A stretch of 57,733 bases of DNA from Chitinispirillaceae bacterium (GTDB taxonomy: Bacteria > Fibrobacterota > Chitinivibrionia > Chitinivibrionales > Chitinispirillaceae): NCBI GenBank assembly GCA_016930275.1, contig JAFGHA010000147.1, positions 1-57,733 of the forward strand, given 5' to 3'. Positions 17,853 through 27,861 of this stretch are shown piece after piece. The translations under genes were made by a program, and so were the position numbers. The number at the start of each line of letters is the position of its first letter. Position 1 is the stretch's first letter. The notes under the pieces are model-generated. The model worked only from the letters and a program-made list of their open reading frames with translations. It had not been told where the DNA came from and searched no databases.

Positions 17853-19217
17853 GTGACGGAAAAAATTCTTCTTATCAGTATCAATCAGTGTGCCATTCCA
17901 TATCCGGTTTATCCGCTCGGGATGTCCCATGTCGCCGCATCTCTACGCCGGTACGGACATGAGGTTACCCTTGCCGATCTGCGGTACGATGATGAACGAA
18001 TAGAATTGATAGTCCGGGAGAGACAGCCACGGTTCATCGGATTGTCTCTGCGGAATATCGATGATCATCGCATCGATGATACCGTTTACTTCGTTCCGGT
18101 ACTCCTGGCGGCGGCGAGACGGATCCGGCGTATCACTGATGCGGTTATCGTTCTCGGTGGCAGCGCTTACTCACTCTTTCCCGAAGAGCTTCTTGTCGGA
18201 TCGGAAGCCGATTTCGGTATCGTGGGGGAGGGTGATGAGGCATTGCCTCGATTGATTGCACTGATGAGCATGGGAGATGAATTGACCTCGGTTCCCGGTC
18301 TTGTTTACCGGAACGAGGGTACCGTCAGACGCAATCAGGTCGCTGCGGTTCCGGGAAAAAACATTCTTTCTCCGTATCGTCCGGACGATCTGTTCGGTGT
18401 CTATCTCACCGACAGTGGAACGGCGAACCTCCAGACACAGCGCGGCTGTCCGTTTACCTGCTGTTACTGCACTTATCCGCTCATTGAAGGTACACGGATA
18501 CGTATGCGTGATCCGCAGGAAGTCGCTCAGGAAGCAGCCGTTCTTGAAACGCAGGGCGCACGGTATTTTTTTATTGTCGATTCGGTATTCAATGTTGATA
18601 ATGATCATGTCGCCGCCGTGTGTGAAGCATTTATCCGGCAGGGGGTACGGGCGACCTGGGGGTGTTTTCTGAGGCCGAAGAATATCGGCGGTGAACTCAT
18701 GGAACTGATGGCACGGGCCGGGTTACGGCACATCGAGTTCGGTACCGACAGCCTGTGCGACGAGGTCCTTGTGGCCTACGGAAAACAGTTTACGGTTGAT
18801 GACATCGTGACCGTTGACAATCTCGCCGATTCGTGCGGTGTTCGGCATGCCCACTTTCTGATCTGCGGCGGACCGGGAGAGACCGAAGAAACGCTTGAAA
18901 TGTCGTATGAAAACTCCCGTAGGCTCAGGAAAACGGCGATATTTCCTTTTGTCGGAATGCGACTCTACCCGGGGACGGCCTTGTACCGGCACGCCCTCGG
19001 AGAAGGGGTGATCTCAGCTTCCACGGATCTGCTGCAGCCGTATTTTTACGTAACTGAAAAGTTACCTAAAGAACGGATCACCGCGATACTCGAATCATTT
19101 CACGAGCGGTCACCACGGTGGGTCATTAAAGATCCGTCTCCCGAACAGCAGAAGATTATCGAGCGTCTGCGTTCGAAGAATATCGTCGGGCCGCTCTGGG
19201 AATTTCTCGCTCAATAG
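17853..19217 (+). CDS. B12-binding radical SAM protein 1
   Basis: The 454-residue protein has an N-terminal cobalamin-binding Rossmann domain (residues 1-150, PLGMSHVAASLRRYGHEVTLADL, VLGGSAYS, FGIVGEGDEALPRL). It is followed by a radical SAM core with RGCPFTCCYC (cluster ligands Cys199, Cys203, Cys206) and GGPGETEETL. Such enzymes often methylate or rearrange unactivated carbons. The start is GTG at 17853. It is 128 bases after the ligase gene and 12 before a second such enzyme. From memory, TIGRFAMs describes a pair of B12/radical SAM proteins beside a lipoate-ligase-like gene as putative variant cofactor biosynthesis; this locus fits that pattern. Confidence 0.85.
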   Translation: MTEKILLISINQCAIPYPVYPLGMSHVAASLRRYGHEVTLADLRYDDERIELIVRERQPRFIGLSLRNIDDHRIDDTVYFVPVLLAAARRIRRITDAVIVLGGSAYSLFPEELLVGSEADFGIVGEGDEALPRLIALMSMGDELTSVPGLVYRNEGTVRRNQVAAVPGKNILSPYRPDDLFGVYLTDSGTANLQTQRGCPFTCCYCTYPLIEGTRIRMRDPQEVAQEAAVLETQGARYFFIVDSVFNVDNDHVAAVCEAFIRQGVRATWGCFLRPKNIGGELMELMARAGLRHIEFGTDSLCDEVLVAYGKQFTVDDIVTVDNLADSCGVRHAHFLICGGPGETEETLEMSYENSRRLRKTAIFPFVGMRLYPGTALYRHALGEGVISASTDLLQPYFYVTEKLPKERITAILESFHERSPRWVIKDPSPEQQKIIERLRSKNIVGPLWEFLAQ

Positions 19218-19229
19218 GAATTATCATCC

Positions 19230-20657
19230 ATGAACATCGTTCTGGTTCAACCGCGCGGGTACGCGTGGAGTGCACAGCCGCGGGTGGCAACGGTCGCCTG
19301 TATCATGCCGCCCTTGGGGTTGGCATCAATCGCTGCGGTGCTCAGAAAAGCAGGACACACGGTAACGATTGTTGAGGGTGCTCTCAATTTCCGGATGACC
19401 AACCGGCAGCTTGCCGAACATATTGCTGCGGAACATCCCGACCTTGTCGGTTTCTCGGCAACTACCAGCGGATTTCCCGATGCCTACGATTGTTGTCGTA
19501 TTGTCAAGGATCTGCTGCCGGCTACGAAAACGGTATTCGGCGGTGTGCATGCCTCGTGGGGAAAAGAGCTGCTGCTTCAGGAGTATCCGGCGATCGATTA
19601 TGTGGTTGCCGGAGAAGGTGAAGAGGTATTGCGCCTTCTTGCTGATGGGGATACCGATTGCGATCGTCTTTATTTCAGAAATAACGGTGAAGTTTCCCAT
19701 GGTACGCGCGAAGTATCACTGGTGGATCTGGACGCTCTTCCCTATCCCGCCTACGATCTGCTTGAGGGATTTCCCGGAAAATACCTGCTGCCGTTGTTCA
19801 GTTACCGGCGTCATCCGGGAGCGACCATCATCTCCTCACGGGGATGCGTTTACCGCTGTTCCTATTGTGACCGTTCGGTGTTCGGGAATGGCTTCCGCTG
19901 GAATTCACCGGAATATACCTTCGGACAGATTGAGTGGCTGCACCGGGAATTCGGGGTGCGCCACATAAACTTTTATGACGATCTCTTTACGCTCAATCGT
20001 CAACGTGTCGCCACGCTCTGCGAAAAACTTGCTGCAGCCCGGCTGCCGGTGTCCTTCAACTGTATCGTTCGTATCGGACATATCGATGCGGAACTCATTT
20101 CCTTGCTCAGGTGTGGCGGTTGCTTCATGGTGTCAGTCGGTATCGAATCGGGAGATCAGTCGTTTCTTGACAGCCACAAAGAGGGGCTGGCGCTCGATGC
20201 CGTGCGCAGGGATATAGCGCTGCTTTATAAAAACGGTCTGTGGGTGAAGGGACTCTTCATGATGGGGTTCCCCGGAGAAACACTGCAGACGATTGCCGCC
20301 ACCCGGGAGTTCGCATTGTCGCTGCCACTCAAGGACGCGAACATGACAGCGTTCACTCCTTTCCCCGGGGCGCCGATTTCCGCCACCATAAGCGAACAGG
20401 GTCTGTTTGACAACGACTGGTCAAAGCTTGATTGTGAACAGTTCGTTTTTGTTCCCAAGGGAATTCAATCACGTGAGATACTTGAACGGGAACAGGCGAA
20501 GTTCTACCGGCAGTTTTATTCCCGACCATTCATGCGATATCAGGTGTATCCGAAACTGCTGTTTCAGTCACCGCATAGTATATGGCGTCTGCTCCGGCAC
20601 GCACCGGCCTTTCTCGGGTTTCGCCGAACGCTCGGCGAAAAGGAATCGGGGAAATGA
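19230..20657 (+). CDS. B12-binding radical SAM protein 2
   Basis: The 475-residue protein has a B12-binding domain (residues 1-150, PPLGLASIAAVLRKAGHTV, TVFGGVHAS, YVVAGEGEEVLRLL). Its radical SAM core has SSRGCVYRCSYCDRSVFG (Cys206, Cys210, Cys213), VSVGIESGDQ and MMGFPGETLQT. It differs clearly from its neighbour in the cluster surroundings and C-terminus (QVYPKLLFQSPHSIWRLLRH), so the two are partners rather than recent duplicates. The 12-base gap predicts co-expression with radical SAM 1. The substrate is unknown. Confidence 0.85.
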   Translation: MNIVLVQPRGYAWSAQPRVATVACIMPPLGLASIAAVLRKAGHTVTIVEGALNFRMTNRQLAEHIAAEHPDLVGFSATTSGFPDAYDCCRIVKDLLPATKTVFGGVHASWGKELLLQEYPAIDYVVAGEGEEVLRLLADGDTDCDRLYFRNNGEVSHGTREVSLVDLDALPYPAYDLLEGFPGKYLLPLFSYRRHPGATIISSRGCVYRCSYCDRSVFGNGFRWNSPEYTFGQIEWLHREFGVRHINFYDDLFTLNRQRVATLCEKLAAARLPVSFNCIVRIGHIDAELISLLRCGGCFMVSVGIESGDQSFLDSHKEGLALDAVRRDIALLYKNGLWVKGLFMMGFPGETLQTIAATREFALSLPLKDANMTAFTPFPGAPISATISEQGLFDNDWSKLDCEQFVFVPKGIQSREILEREQAKFYRQFYSRPFMRYQVYPKLLFQSPHSIWRLLRHAPAFLGFRRTLGEKESGK

Positions 20658-20672
20658 ACTACTGTAATGAAT

Positions 20673-20847
20673 CCAGAATTCAGGAATCAGTATTCAGAAC
20701 TGTTTGAGAATGGACCACCGGCTACCATAATCTCTGTCAAAATTGTCTATAATCCTTTTCATGCTATATATTCTGTAAAAGATAATTTGAAAGAATCCTA
20801 CTTTCTGCATTCTGAATGCTGAATTCTGTATTCTGAATTCCCGAATT
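20673..20847. repeat. Imperfect inverted repeat of ATTCTGAAT units
   Basis: CCAGAATTCAGGAATCAG with TATTCAGAAC on the left (20675-20702) mirrors TTCTGAATGCTGAATTCTG with TATTCTGAATTC on the right (20815-20841). The arms are built from near-decamer steps of ATTCTGAAT and enclose about 110 bases. It may form a transcript end between the radical SAM operon and the convergent lipoprotein gene, or be the remains of a short mobile repeat. Confidence 0.45.
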
Positions 20848-20864
20848 GGATAAAAATGCTCCTG

Positions 20865-21710
20865 CTAGCGCGGTAGGTGTTCCCATGTCCACTTATCATT
20901 TTCGGGTGCATACACCATCCTGCTGATCGAATTCCTGTTGATAATCTTCATGTCGTTGAAATTGTAATAGTTACGGAGGACAAAGAAGATATTGCCGACG
21001 GAAGGGGTATCACTCCAGCTGTTGTCCAGTTCCACCGGTTTGGTTTTTTTGTCGAGTTCAAAATACCGCAGGAGCGCTCCGTCGACATTATATCCGGACA
21101 GCTCTCCCGAGGCGGAGTCGATGGTGAGCCTAATCTCGATGCCCTGTGCGCAGTAATTGGCATATCCCGCCGGAAAAAACCACATGATGCATCTGCCGCC
21201 CGGGGCTTTACGGATGTAATGGTTATAATGAATGTCAAGCTGCAGGCTGTCGACGATGGTTTTAAAATACCTGGTCCCGGTGGTCACCATTTTTGCATAA
21301 AGCGAGGTTGTTGAATCAGGTTCCGGGGGTATTTTTGAGATGGTGGAGTCGTCGGTCGAAACAAAAACATACTTCGGGTAATACTGTTGCTCTTCCGCGG
21401 AGTATCGGCCGTAATAGGCATAGTGTTTATTGTCGGCTTTGCAGACAAACCAGGTACTGTCGAGTGAATCGAGCAGGGAAATCCTTTCCGCGAGAATGGA
21501 ATCTGTTGATATCCAGGCGATTTTATCGTCGGTTGCCAGTTCTTCGGCAATGTGCAGGTTACGATTGAAGGCTTCCAGGTCAATGCCGGTAGTTGCTTCC
21601 ATTTTCTGTTCTGCAAGTTTTTTATGGAAGGAGCAGGAGGTGAGGGCCATCGCTGCACATGCAATAATCCAGCAGGGGATTGGCGGAATGAAATATCTGC
21701 ACTTTTTCAT
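20865..21710 (-). CDS. Hypothetical lipoprotein
   Basis: The 281-residue protein has a lipoprotein signal with lipobox ALTSC (Cys26). The mature part is rich in Tyr and charged residues, with EIRLTIDSASGELSGY about two-thirds along. It shares general style with the secreted protein at 143-1060. No family was recognised. It converges on the radical SAM operon. Confidence 0.75.
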   Translation of the reverse strand: MKKCRYFIPPIPCWIIACAAMALTSCSFHKKLAEQKMEATTGIDLEAFNRNLHIAEELATDDKIAWISTDSILAERISLLDSLDSTWFVCKADNKHYAYYGRYSAEEQQYYPKYVFVSTDDSTISKIPPEPDSTTSLYAKMVTTGTRYFKTIVDSLQLDIHYNHYIRKAPGGRCIMWFFPAGYANYCAQGIEIRLTIDSASGELSGYNVDGALLRYFELDKKTKPVELDNSWSDTPSVGNIFFVLRNYYNFNDMKIINRNSISRMVYAPENDKWTWEHLPR

Positions 21711-21931
21711 GCAAGGTTGCCTGTTGATCTGATATTTTCTAAGTAATTATTAAGTAATTATAACGAAAGAATGCTAGTTTTTTTCGAATTATTATTAATA
21801 TACTGCCTCAGGATCAGTATGGGTTTAGTAGTATTAAACAGTGGAGCTGTTTTAACAGCATCAAATAGGATCGATGATATTGGCTCAGATCCGGAGATTC
21901 GGTTTAAACCCCTTTCCTGATTTTATCCACG

Positions 21932-21957
21932 AATGTATATAATGTATATAATGTATA
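21932..21957 (+). repeat. 9-base tandem repeat before the GH8 gene
   Basis: AATGTATAT is repeated head to tail at 21932 and 21941, and eight of nine bases again at 21950. It lies 37 bases before the GTG start of the GH8 gene, in the likely promoter or leader. Copy-number change by slippage could alter expression. Confidence 0.7.
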
Positions 21958-21993
21958 AGTAAGTGAAAGTTTCTCTTAATCCAGGCAGGTACC

Positions 21994-24900
21994 GTGTTTC
22001 GTAATTTAACCGCTTTTATTACCGTTTTCACGCTAGTCTCCCACGCCCAGGTAACGGTTCACATCAATTCCGGTGATCCGGCCTATCCGTTTCCGCAGTT
22101 TCAGCCGTATGTGAATAGAGACGGGGCTTTTCAAAATGTCGGTACTCACAATAATGTCGGTGTTCCCCATGCCGAGATGGAGCAGACGATTCGTGATGCA
22201 TATCAGATAATGATGAACCGGGCGGAAAAACCGGGAGGAGGAGTCGGCGGGATTGATTATATCAGATTCAGATCGAATCCGCAGTGCTCAGAGGGTGACG
22301 GGTACGGCATTCTCGGTGCCGCCTCCATGGCCGATAAACCCACTTTTGATGGCATGTGGCTTTATATTCATGATTTTACTCTGAATAAAGTAAAAAAATA
22401 CAGTACCTGTACTGAGAGCAGTCCGGGATATCTCTACAGTCAGCTTCCAGGCTGGACCGGATCCGGTGCCAACTCGGCCACCGACGGGGATGTTGATATC
22501 GCGCTTGCCCTGTTGCAGGCATACCGGCAGTGGGGCGAATTCATGGGAATTAATGACGCCTGCGGGAATCCGATCTCCTATAAACAGGCCGCAATTGATT
22601 TTCTCAAGGCGTTATCCGATACATTGACCTTCACAACGAGCGGATCGTTGCTCTCCGGTGATATCGGCCTCGACGGTTATTTCAAGGGGGGCGATTCGTG
22701 GGCCGAACTCTCCGGATGGTCAACTCAGGCGAATACGGCGCAGATAGGCATTTCGCAGCGGGTCGAACAACCGGGGCCAACCGCTCAGTACTTTGATTAC
22801 ACTGCACCTGCCTATTTTCATGCGTTCGCCGATTTTCTTGCTGAAGAGGATTCCGCGAAATACTCCTGGAACATTTTTCAATTCCGCCGTGCCGCAGCCT
22901 CTTCCGACTGGCTTATCGGTGAACTTTACAATGCGGATCCGAAAAACATACCCATTTCCGGTAATGTGTCTCTTTCGGGAACCGCCGCGACTTTTCTGTT
23001 TTCCGGCAATATGGGCGAGGACTTCCGGCTCGGGTGGAGAACAATTCTCAACTACCTGTGGCATGGTACTCCCGCGGGAACATGGAATCCGCAGACGCAT
23101 CTGGTCGAACCGGGTACTGAGAATAGCTATGAACTGGATATGGCCAACCGGTATGCGCGGTTTTTATGGGACCGGCGTCAGTCCCCCTGGAATCATGGAT
23201 GTGTCGCAAGTGTGGGGACGGATCCTTTCGATCATTGGGGACCGATGACGCTGATTACCAATACCGGTATCGACGGGTCGATTCCGGAGGAGGCGTTTTA
23301 TTTTCTTAACTGGCTCCCTGCGGTGGGAAGCCCGTCAGCCGTTATTTCCCAGAAATTCGATCTCATGGCTGATCTGTACCGCTATATCGAAATTGAATGG
23401 GATGTGGACACTCCTGGTGACGGGTATCTTACGAGTGTTCCCTTTTATTATCACGGGTGGTACCGGGTGCTCGGCCTGCTCGTTCTTTCGGGAAATTATC
23501 AGGCGCCCTCGATGATAAAACCCACCGCGAATACCAAGGTGTACTGCGTGATCGATAAAACTTTCGCATTTGAAAAAGATACGGTTACCTACACCATCGA
23601 CTGGCGTAATTATGGCTCCCTTGATGCTCTGGGAACGGTTGTCGTGGATACTCTCCATAAGGATTTTTCGTTTGTTTCGGCAACTAACGGCGGGGTATAT
23701 AATAATACTTCACATACGGTAACGTGGAACATCGGTATGCTTCCCGGTTTCAAAACAGCTACCGGTATTCCGCCGACAACCGGACAGGCAGAACTGAAGG
23801 TGGTCATACGCGATGCCACGGAAAAACAGTACCGGAATAAGGCAAGTATCTCCTGCACGAACGGGACCGGATGGACCTCCAACGACTATCCCAACCGGAT
23901 TACGGCCGTAATGGAACGGAACCATCTCGATATCGCCCGCCGTGCATTGATATGCGACTACTCCGCGTCTAAAACGCTTGTCAAGCCAGGCGATACGGTT
24001 GAATTCACCATCGATTTTGAAAACAGCTCCGATGCAGGGTGGATTAACGGCGGACGTCCGGGAGTGAGTTTCTCCTTCTCGCAGATAGATAAGGTGCAGG
24101 GTGAAGGGGTCATCGGTACGAAGAATACCATGCGTACCCGATTGTATCACGATGCCGCGGAAGCGTATATCGATTTCGGAAATTACCGTTTGTCGTATTT
24201 CCTCTACGATGAGAAGCGGACCTGTATTTCCGGAAATACCGGGTGCACCAATGGCTGGGCGTTTACACAGACGATCGCCGAAGGAATCGAGAAGTCGGAT
24301 GTGAAGCTCGTTCATGAACTGATTGTTCCGGGACAGGACGATCGGGGTAAATGGAACCAGCGGCTGATTCTTCAGTTTTCCGACCCTGAAGATCCTGACA
24401 GAGTCGAGAGCCTGACCACCATTGACCGCCATGTCTCAGGGTATCGTGGGATATCGGGCCGGATTCACCGCGGGGGCACTTCACCACTCAGACTGGTCTG
24501 GTTTTTCAATGCCAGTGACTGGCAGGAGGTTAATTGGGGTGATGCCTGGTCCTGGGATCCCGATATCAGTCAGGATGACAAGGACGACTACTTTCCCGTT
24601 ACCAACGATTGGACCGATCCGGATAATCCCGATATCCCCGTTGATCACTGGAACCGCAAGGCATGTGCCACCGCCAAGAAGACGGTCGATAATATTCTTA
24701 TTGAAGAATGGGACGGTTACACCTGGCGCCGCGTGGCGGGGAACGGACCGATGCCCGGCAGAGAAGTGAATAATGTCGTCATCCGTGATACGATTCCGGA
24801 AGGGTTTTCCTTTATCACTCTTTCAGAGGTGAAATTCAACGGTACCGACGAATTACCGACACAGCCTTCAGTTACAGGAAATCGCATCATTACATGGATG

Positions 24901-27081
24901 ATTCCGAAAATGCAGATCCAGGAGGACGGGAGAATCAAGTTTCTCGCAAAGGCGGACGGCTCCTGTCCGGGAACCCCCGATCGGGTGACGGTCAATCGGG
25001 TATGGATTTCGGCCGATAAGGAATCTTCGTTTGCCGACAGTACCGAAATCACCATTTCCTGTGACACCGTCATTCAACCCCCGCCGCCCGATCACATCGA
25101 TATCATCATCGATACGCTGGTCATCGACTCGACCAATGATAATGATTTCGTCCGGATTACTCTGGATGAGGGTACACAGACAGCCGTCGCCTACGCGGTG
25201 GTGCGTGACAAGTATGGCAAGTTCATTCGCCGGGTTAGCGGTGCGCAGTGGGTGTGCCGTGATGTAACGGTCGCGACCGCACAGTCGGTTTCAGCCACCG
25301 ACTGGCAGGCACTGATCACAAAAGTTGCCGAGGGATCTACGATTATCACCGTGTCGGAACCGGGAAGTCCCGAGCTTAAACCGGATTCTCTGGCGATCAC
25401 GGCGGTCGCCACGCCTCCCTGGCCGGTTATTTCAACTGCGATAATGTACGATGACAATGCAGATATTATTCCCGATTTGCTGACCGTTACGCTCAACGAT
25501 ACGTTTCATGTCAATCAGCGGTTCGATTCGGTACTGGTTGACTACCGCGGAACCGTCTACGCGTTTGCCGCAGCGGAAGTGGAGCTGCTGCAGAATACCT
25601 TTTCCATACAGTTTTCCACGCTTACCACGGTCGATCCGATACCGTCGGGACAGGTGACCGTGGTGATGACGGTTGACGGGCAGAAAAAGCGTATCACGAA
25701 GAACTTCACCGACGGTGTGGGACCGGCTCTGACTGCGGTGACATTGCGGCAGGATATCACCGGATCATACGATACGCTGCGACTCACGTTCACCGAAGAT
25801 ATCAATATGCCGACGCTGATCGGACAGACGTTGCAGCTCATCAAACCGTCAACGAATGATACGGTGGTTCTTGCGGTGATGATATATAAAGGTGCCGATA
25901 TTGCGAAAGATGCCGAAATGGTGGTATTCTCACCCTCCGGAATACGGCCTCAGGAGGGGGATCAGCTGCGGCTGGTACCTTGGGTGAGTGGTGGCACGGT
26001 TGCCGACCGGAAGAATAACCTTCCGCATCTGCTCAACCGTCCCGTTGTCATTCCGGAACGTCCGGCACAACTGGGTGGTGGCGTCTATATCGACGGAAAC
26101 GCCGATGGTATCGTCGATACGGTCTATCTGCAGTTCCTCAAACCGGTACAGATCACCGATCTTGCGGTGACACTCACCTGGGGGAAACTGAGACTTGACA
26201 ATCTCAGTGGAACGGCGCTCTCCTACGGAACGGACCAGAAGACGGTGTGCATTACGCTTCCTGAAGCTGTTCTTGACTCGAACGGGATAAAAACCGACGG
26301 GGCAATGTTCGCCAAGGTGCAGTTTATCTCTGATGTCAATGAGGTGCGGTCCGCCGGTATCACCGATGGCGCAGCACCGGTGCTGACAAAGGCGCTCCTC
26401 AGAATGGGAACAATAGATCCGAACCAGATCGGCGTTATGCTGCCGGATACGCTGGAGGCGAAATTTTCGGAGACGATACGGCTTGGAGGCGGCATCTATC
26501 CGTTTCAGCTCATACAGAACGGTACACAACCCTATACTCTCGCTTTGACGATGGTACTGCTACTGCCTGATAGTGCGGTATTTACCGTCAATGCTGTGGA
26601 AGGAGTTGCCTATCCCGCCTCTGATGATGAGATGTATATCAACCCGGTATCTGCCGTGGGAGATTCCGTAGTCTGGCAGAATAATCCGTTCAACCGCAGG
26701 GTGCCGCTTAAACTCATACGATCGCAGAAATGGAAGCTCCAGGTCCACCCTAATCCACTCAACCCGGATTATCCGGTATTTGATAATGCCGCGGTTCTTA
26801 TTCGTATCGTAAATGCCACCAACGAGAATTCTCCGATGGTGATTACAAATGCGGAGATATCGATCTACGACAAGGTGGGGAATGTTGTGGTCAAATCGGC
26901 TCCTTTTGTATCCGATTCGCGCGGCGTTGTGTATTACTGGAACGGTACCAACCGCCAGGGGCGCAAGGTGGGTGATGGCACCTACGTGGGGATCGTTACC
27001 GTGAGAGATGAAGGTTCCGAGGATACAAAGCGTGTGAGCATCGGAGTCGCCAGAAAGCGGGGGGGTATCCAAGGTCAATAA
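21994..27081 (+). CDS. Large multidomain secreted GH8 glycoside hydrolase
   Basis: The 1695-residue protein starts at GTG 21994 behind AGGCAGG and has a signal peptide (residues 1-18). The first 420 residues are a GH8 alpha6/alpha6 barrel. CSEGDGYGILGAAS puts the proton donor at Glu100, and ATDGDVDIALALLQAY (Asp164/166/168) is the family's second signature. GH8 enzymes are inverting endoglucanases, xylanases, licheninases or chitosanases. Downstream come DUF11/Ig-like sandwich domains (from about residue 520 and around 930-1000), then several Ig-like modules. A C-terminal FlgD-like domain (YYWNGTNRQGRKVGDGTYVGIVTVRD) ends in RKRGGIQGQ. Much of the protein probably serves as a spacer or surface attachment. 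Confidence 0.88.
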   Translation: MFRNLTAFITVFTLVSHAQVTVHINSGDPAYPFPQFQPYVNRDGAFQNVGTHNNVGVPHAEMEQTIRDAYQIMMNRAEKPGGGVGGIDYIRFRSNPQCSEGDGYGILGAASMADKPTFDGMWLYIHDFTLNKVKKYSTCTESSPGYLYSQLPGWTGSGANSATDGDVDIALALLQAYRQWGEFMGINDACGNPISYKQAAIDFLKALSDTLTFTTSGSLLSGDIGLDGYFKGGDSWAELSGWSTQANTAQIGISQRVEQPGPTAQYFDYTAPAYFHAFADFLAEEDSAKYSWNIFQFRRAAASSDWLIGELYNADPKNIPISGNVSLSGTAATFLFSGNMGEDFRLGWRTILNYLWHGTPAGTWNPQTHLVEPGTENSYELDMANRYARFLWDRRQSPWNHGCVASVGTDPFDHWGPMTLITNTGIDGSIPEEAFYFLNWLPAVGSPSAVISQKFDLMADLYRYIEIEWDVDTPGDGYLTSVPFYYHGWYRVLGLLVLSGNYQAPSMIKPTANTKVYCVIDKTFAFEKDTVTYTIDWRNYGSLDALGTVVVDTLHKDFSFVSATNGGVYNNTSHTVTWNIGMLPGFKTATGIPPTTGQAELKVVIRDATEKQYRNKASISCTNGTGWTSNDYPNRITAVMERNHLDIARRALICDYSASKTLVKPGDTVEFTIDFENSSDAGWINGGRPGVSFSFSQIDKVQGEGVIGTKNTMRTRLYHDAAEAYIDFGNYRLSYFLYDEKRTCISGNTGCTNGWAFTQTIAEGIEKSDVKLVHELIVPGQDDRGKWNQRLILQFSDPEDPDRVESLTTIDRHVSGYRGISGRIHRGGTSPLRLVWFFNASDWQEVNWGDAWSWDPDISQDDKDDYFPVTNDWTDPDNPDIPVDHWNRKACATAKKTVDNILIEEWDGYTWRRVAGNGPMPGREVNNVVIRDTIPEGFSFITLSEVKFNGTDELPTQPSVTGNRIITWMIPKMQIQEDGRIKFLAKADGSCPGTPDRVTVNRVWISADKESSFADSTEITISCDTVIQPPPPDHIDIIIDTLVIDSTNDNDFVRITLDEGTQTAVAYAVVRDKYGKFIRRVSGAQWVCRDVTVATAQSVSATDWQALITKVAEGSTIITVSEPGSPELKPDSLAITAVATPPWPVISTAIMYDDNADIIPDLLTVTLNDTFHVNQRFDSVLVDYRGTVYAFAAAEVELLQNTFSIQFSTLTTVDPIPSGQVTVVMTVDGQKKRITKNFTDGVGPALTAVTLRQDITGSYDTLRLTFTEDINMPTLIGQTLQLIKPSTNDTVVLAVMIYKGADIAKDAEMVVFSPSGIRPQEGDQLRLVPWVSGGTVADRKNNLPHLLNRPVVIPERPAQLGGGVYIDGNADGIVDTVYLQFLKPVQITDLAVTLTWGKLRLDNLSGTALSYGTDQKTVCITLPEAVLDSNGIKTDGAMFAKVQFISDVNEVRSAGITDGAAPVLTKALLRMGTIDPNQIGVMLPDTLEAKFSETIRLGGGIYPFQLIQNGTQPYTLALTMVLLLPDSAVFTVNAVEGVAYPASDDEMYINPVSAVGDSVVWQNNPFNRRVPLKLIRSQKWKLQVHPNPLNPDYPVFDNAAVLIRIVNATNENSPMVITNAEISIYDKVGNVVVKSAPFVSDSRGVVYYWNGTNRQGRKVGDGTYVGIVTVRDEGSEDTKRVSIGVARKRGGIQGQ

Positions 27082-27231
27082 TCGCTGTCTGTTCAGGAAC
27101 CCTGAAGAAACAAATTGCGCAGTTGTTGCCGGTAAACTGTTGTTTTGAGGAAATGCCCAACACGAAGAATGGCACTCAAAACTTCAAGGGAATCATATAG
27201 TTAGAACGGAATTTGTGATTCGTAGCAATGG

Positions 27232-27861
27232 CTAAGCAGTGAAATCCACCTCTGAAGTCCGGATGCTGGAAGAAGTATTCTCCCTTTCCCGTGAATATCC
27301 GGTAGCATCAATTTGAGTTTTTTTGCCTGGTTTTTCAGCTCCGCCTGCATTCTCCTTGTTTTCCGATTGCAGCTCCTGACGAGCCTTCGCTTCCTGTGCG
27401 GAGGCAGCAGCAGCTACCGACCGATCCTGTCCGGAAGGATTTGCCGGAGCAAGTGCAGCACTTCGTACTGTCTGCATCTTTCTGATGGTTGCATTCGGGT
27501 CATCTTCCGGCGAGGTGTCTATTGCTACTTCGCCTCCCACTGCGTAGCGTTTACCGTCCGGACCCGATTGATAGGAATATGTGGCACTACCGCGTACATA
27601 ACTGCCGCCGGCTGCCATATGTGCTGCCTCGTGTGCCTTCACCTCCCGGTCACGTTTTTTAAGCTCCGTAACCTGTTTTTTTTCATCCGGAGTGAGTTCT
27701 GCTGAAGACGAAGGCTCTTCGCGTTGAGCGGAAGGAGAGGATAGTGCGTCTTTCGCAACAGCCCCGGATGATGTTTCGCTCGTGTCCGAACGGGTACAAC
27801 CTGCACAGGTAGTTTGATAATCGGTGAATCCTGAGGTGATTGAAATCGATCCTGAAATCAT
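27232..27861 (-). CDS. SprA-related putative metalloprotease (CJM1_0395 type)
   Basis: The 209-residue product contains the family core KRDREVKAHEAAHMAAGG, a HEAAH zinc motif (HExxH form), followed by GSATYSYQSGPDGKRYAVGGEVAIDTSPEDDPNATIRKMQTVRSAALAPANPSGQD across two conserved blocks. The N-terminal 60 residues and the C-terminal 45 are Ser/Lys/Gln-rich and probably disordered. The reading frame extends further upstream, but the ATG at 27861 with GGGAG nearby is the better start. Family members are found in bacteria with flagella or polar organelles; function is not established. Confidence 0.82.
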   Translation of the reverse strand: MISGSISITSGFTDYQTTCAGCTRSDTSETSSGAVAKDALSSPSAQREEPSSSAELTPDEKKQVTELKKRDREVKAHEAAHMAAGGSYVRGSATYSYQSGPDGKRYAVGGEVAIDTSPEDDPNATIRKMQTVRSAALAPANPSGQDRSVAAAASAQEAKARQELQSENKENAGGAEKPGKKTQIDATGYSRERENTSSSIRTSEVDFTA

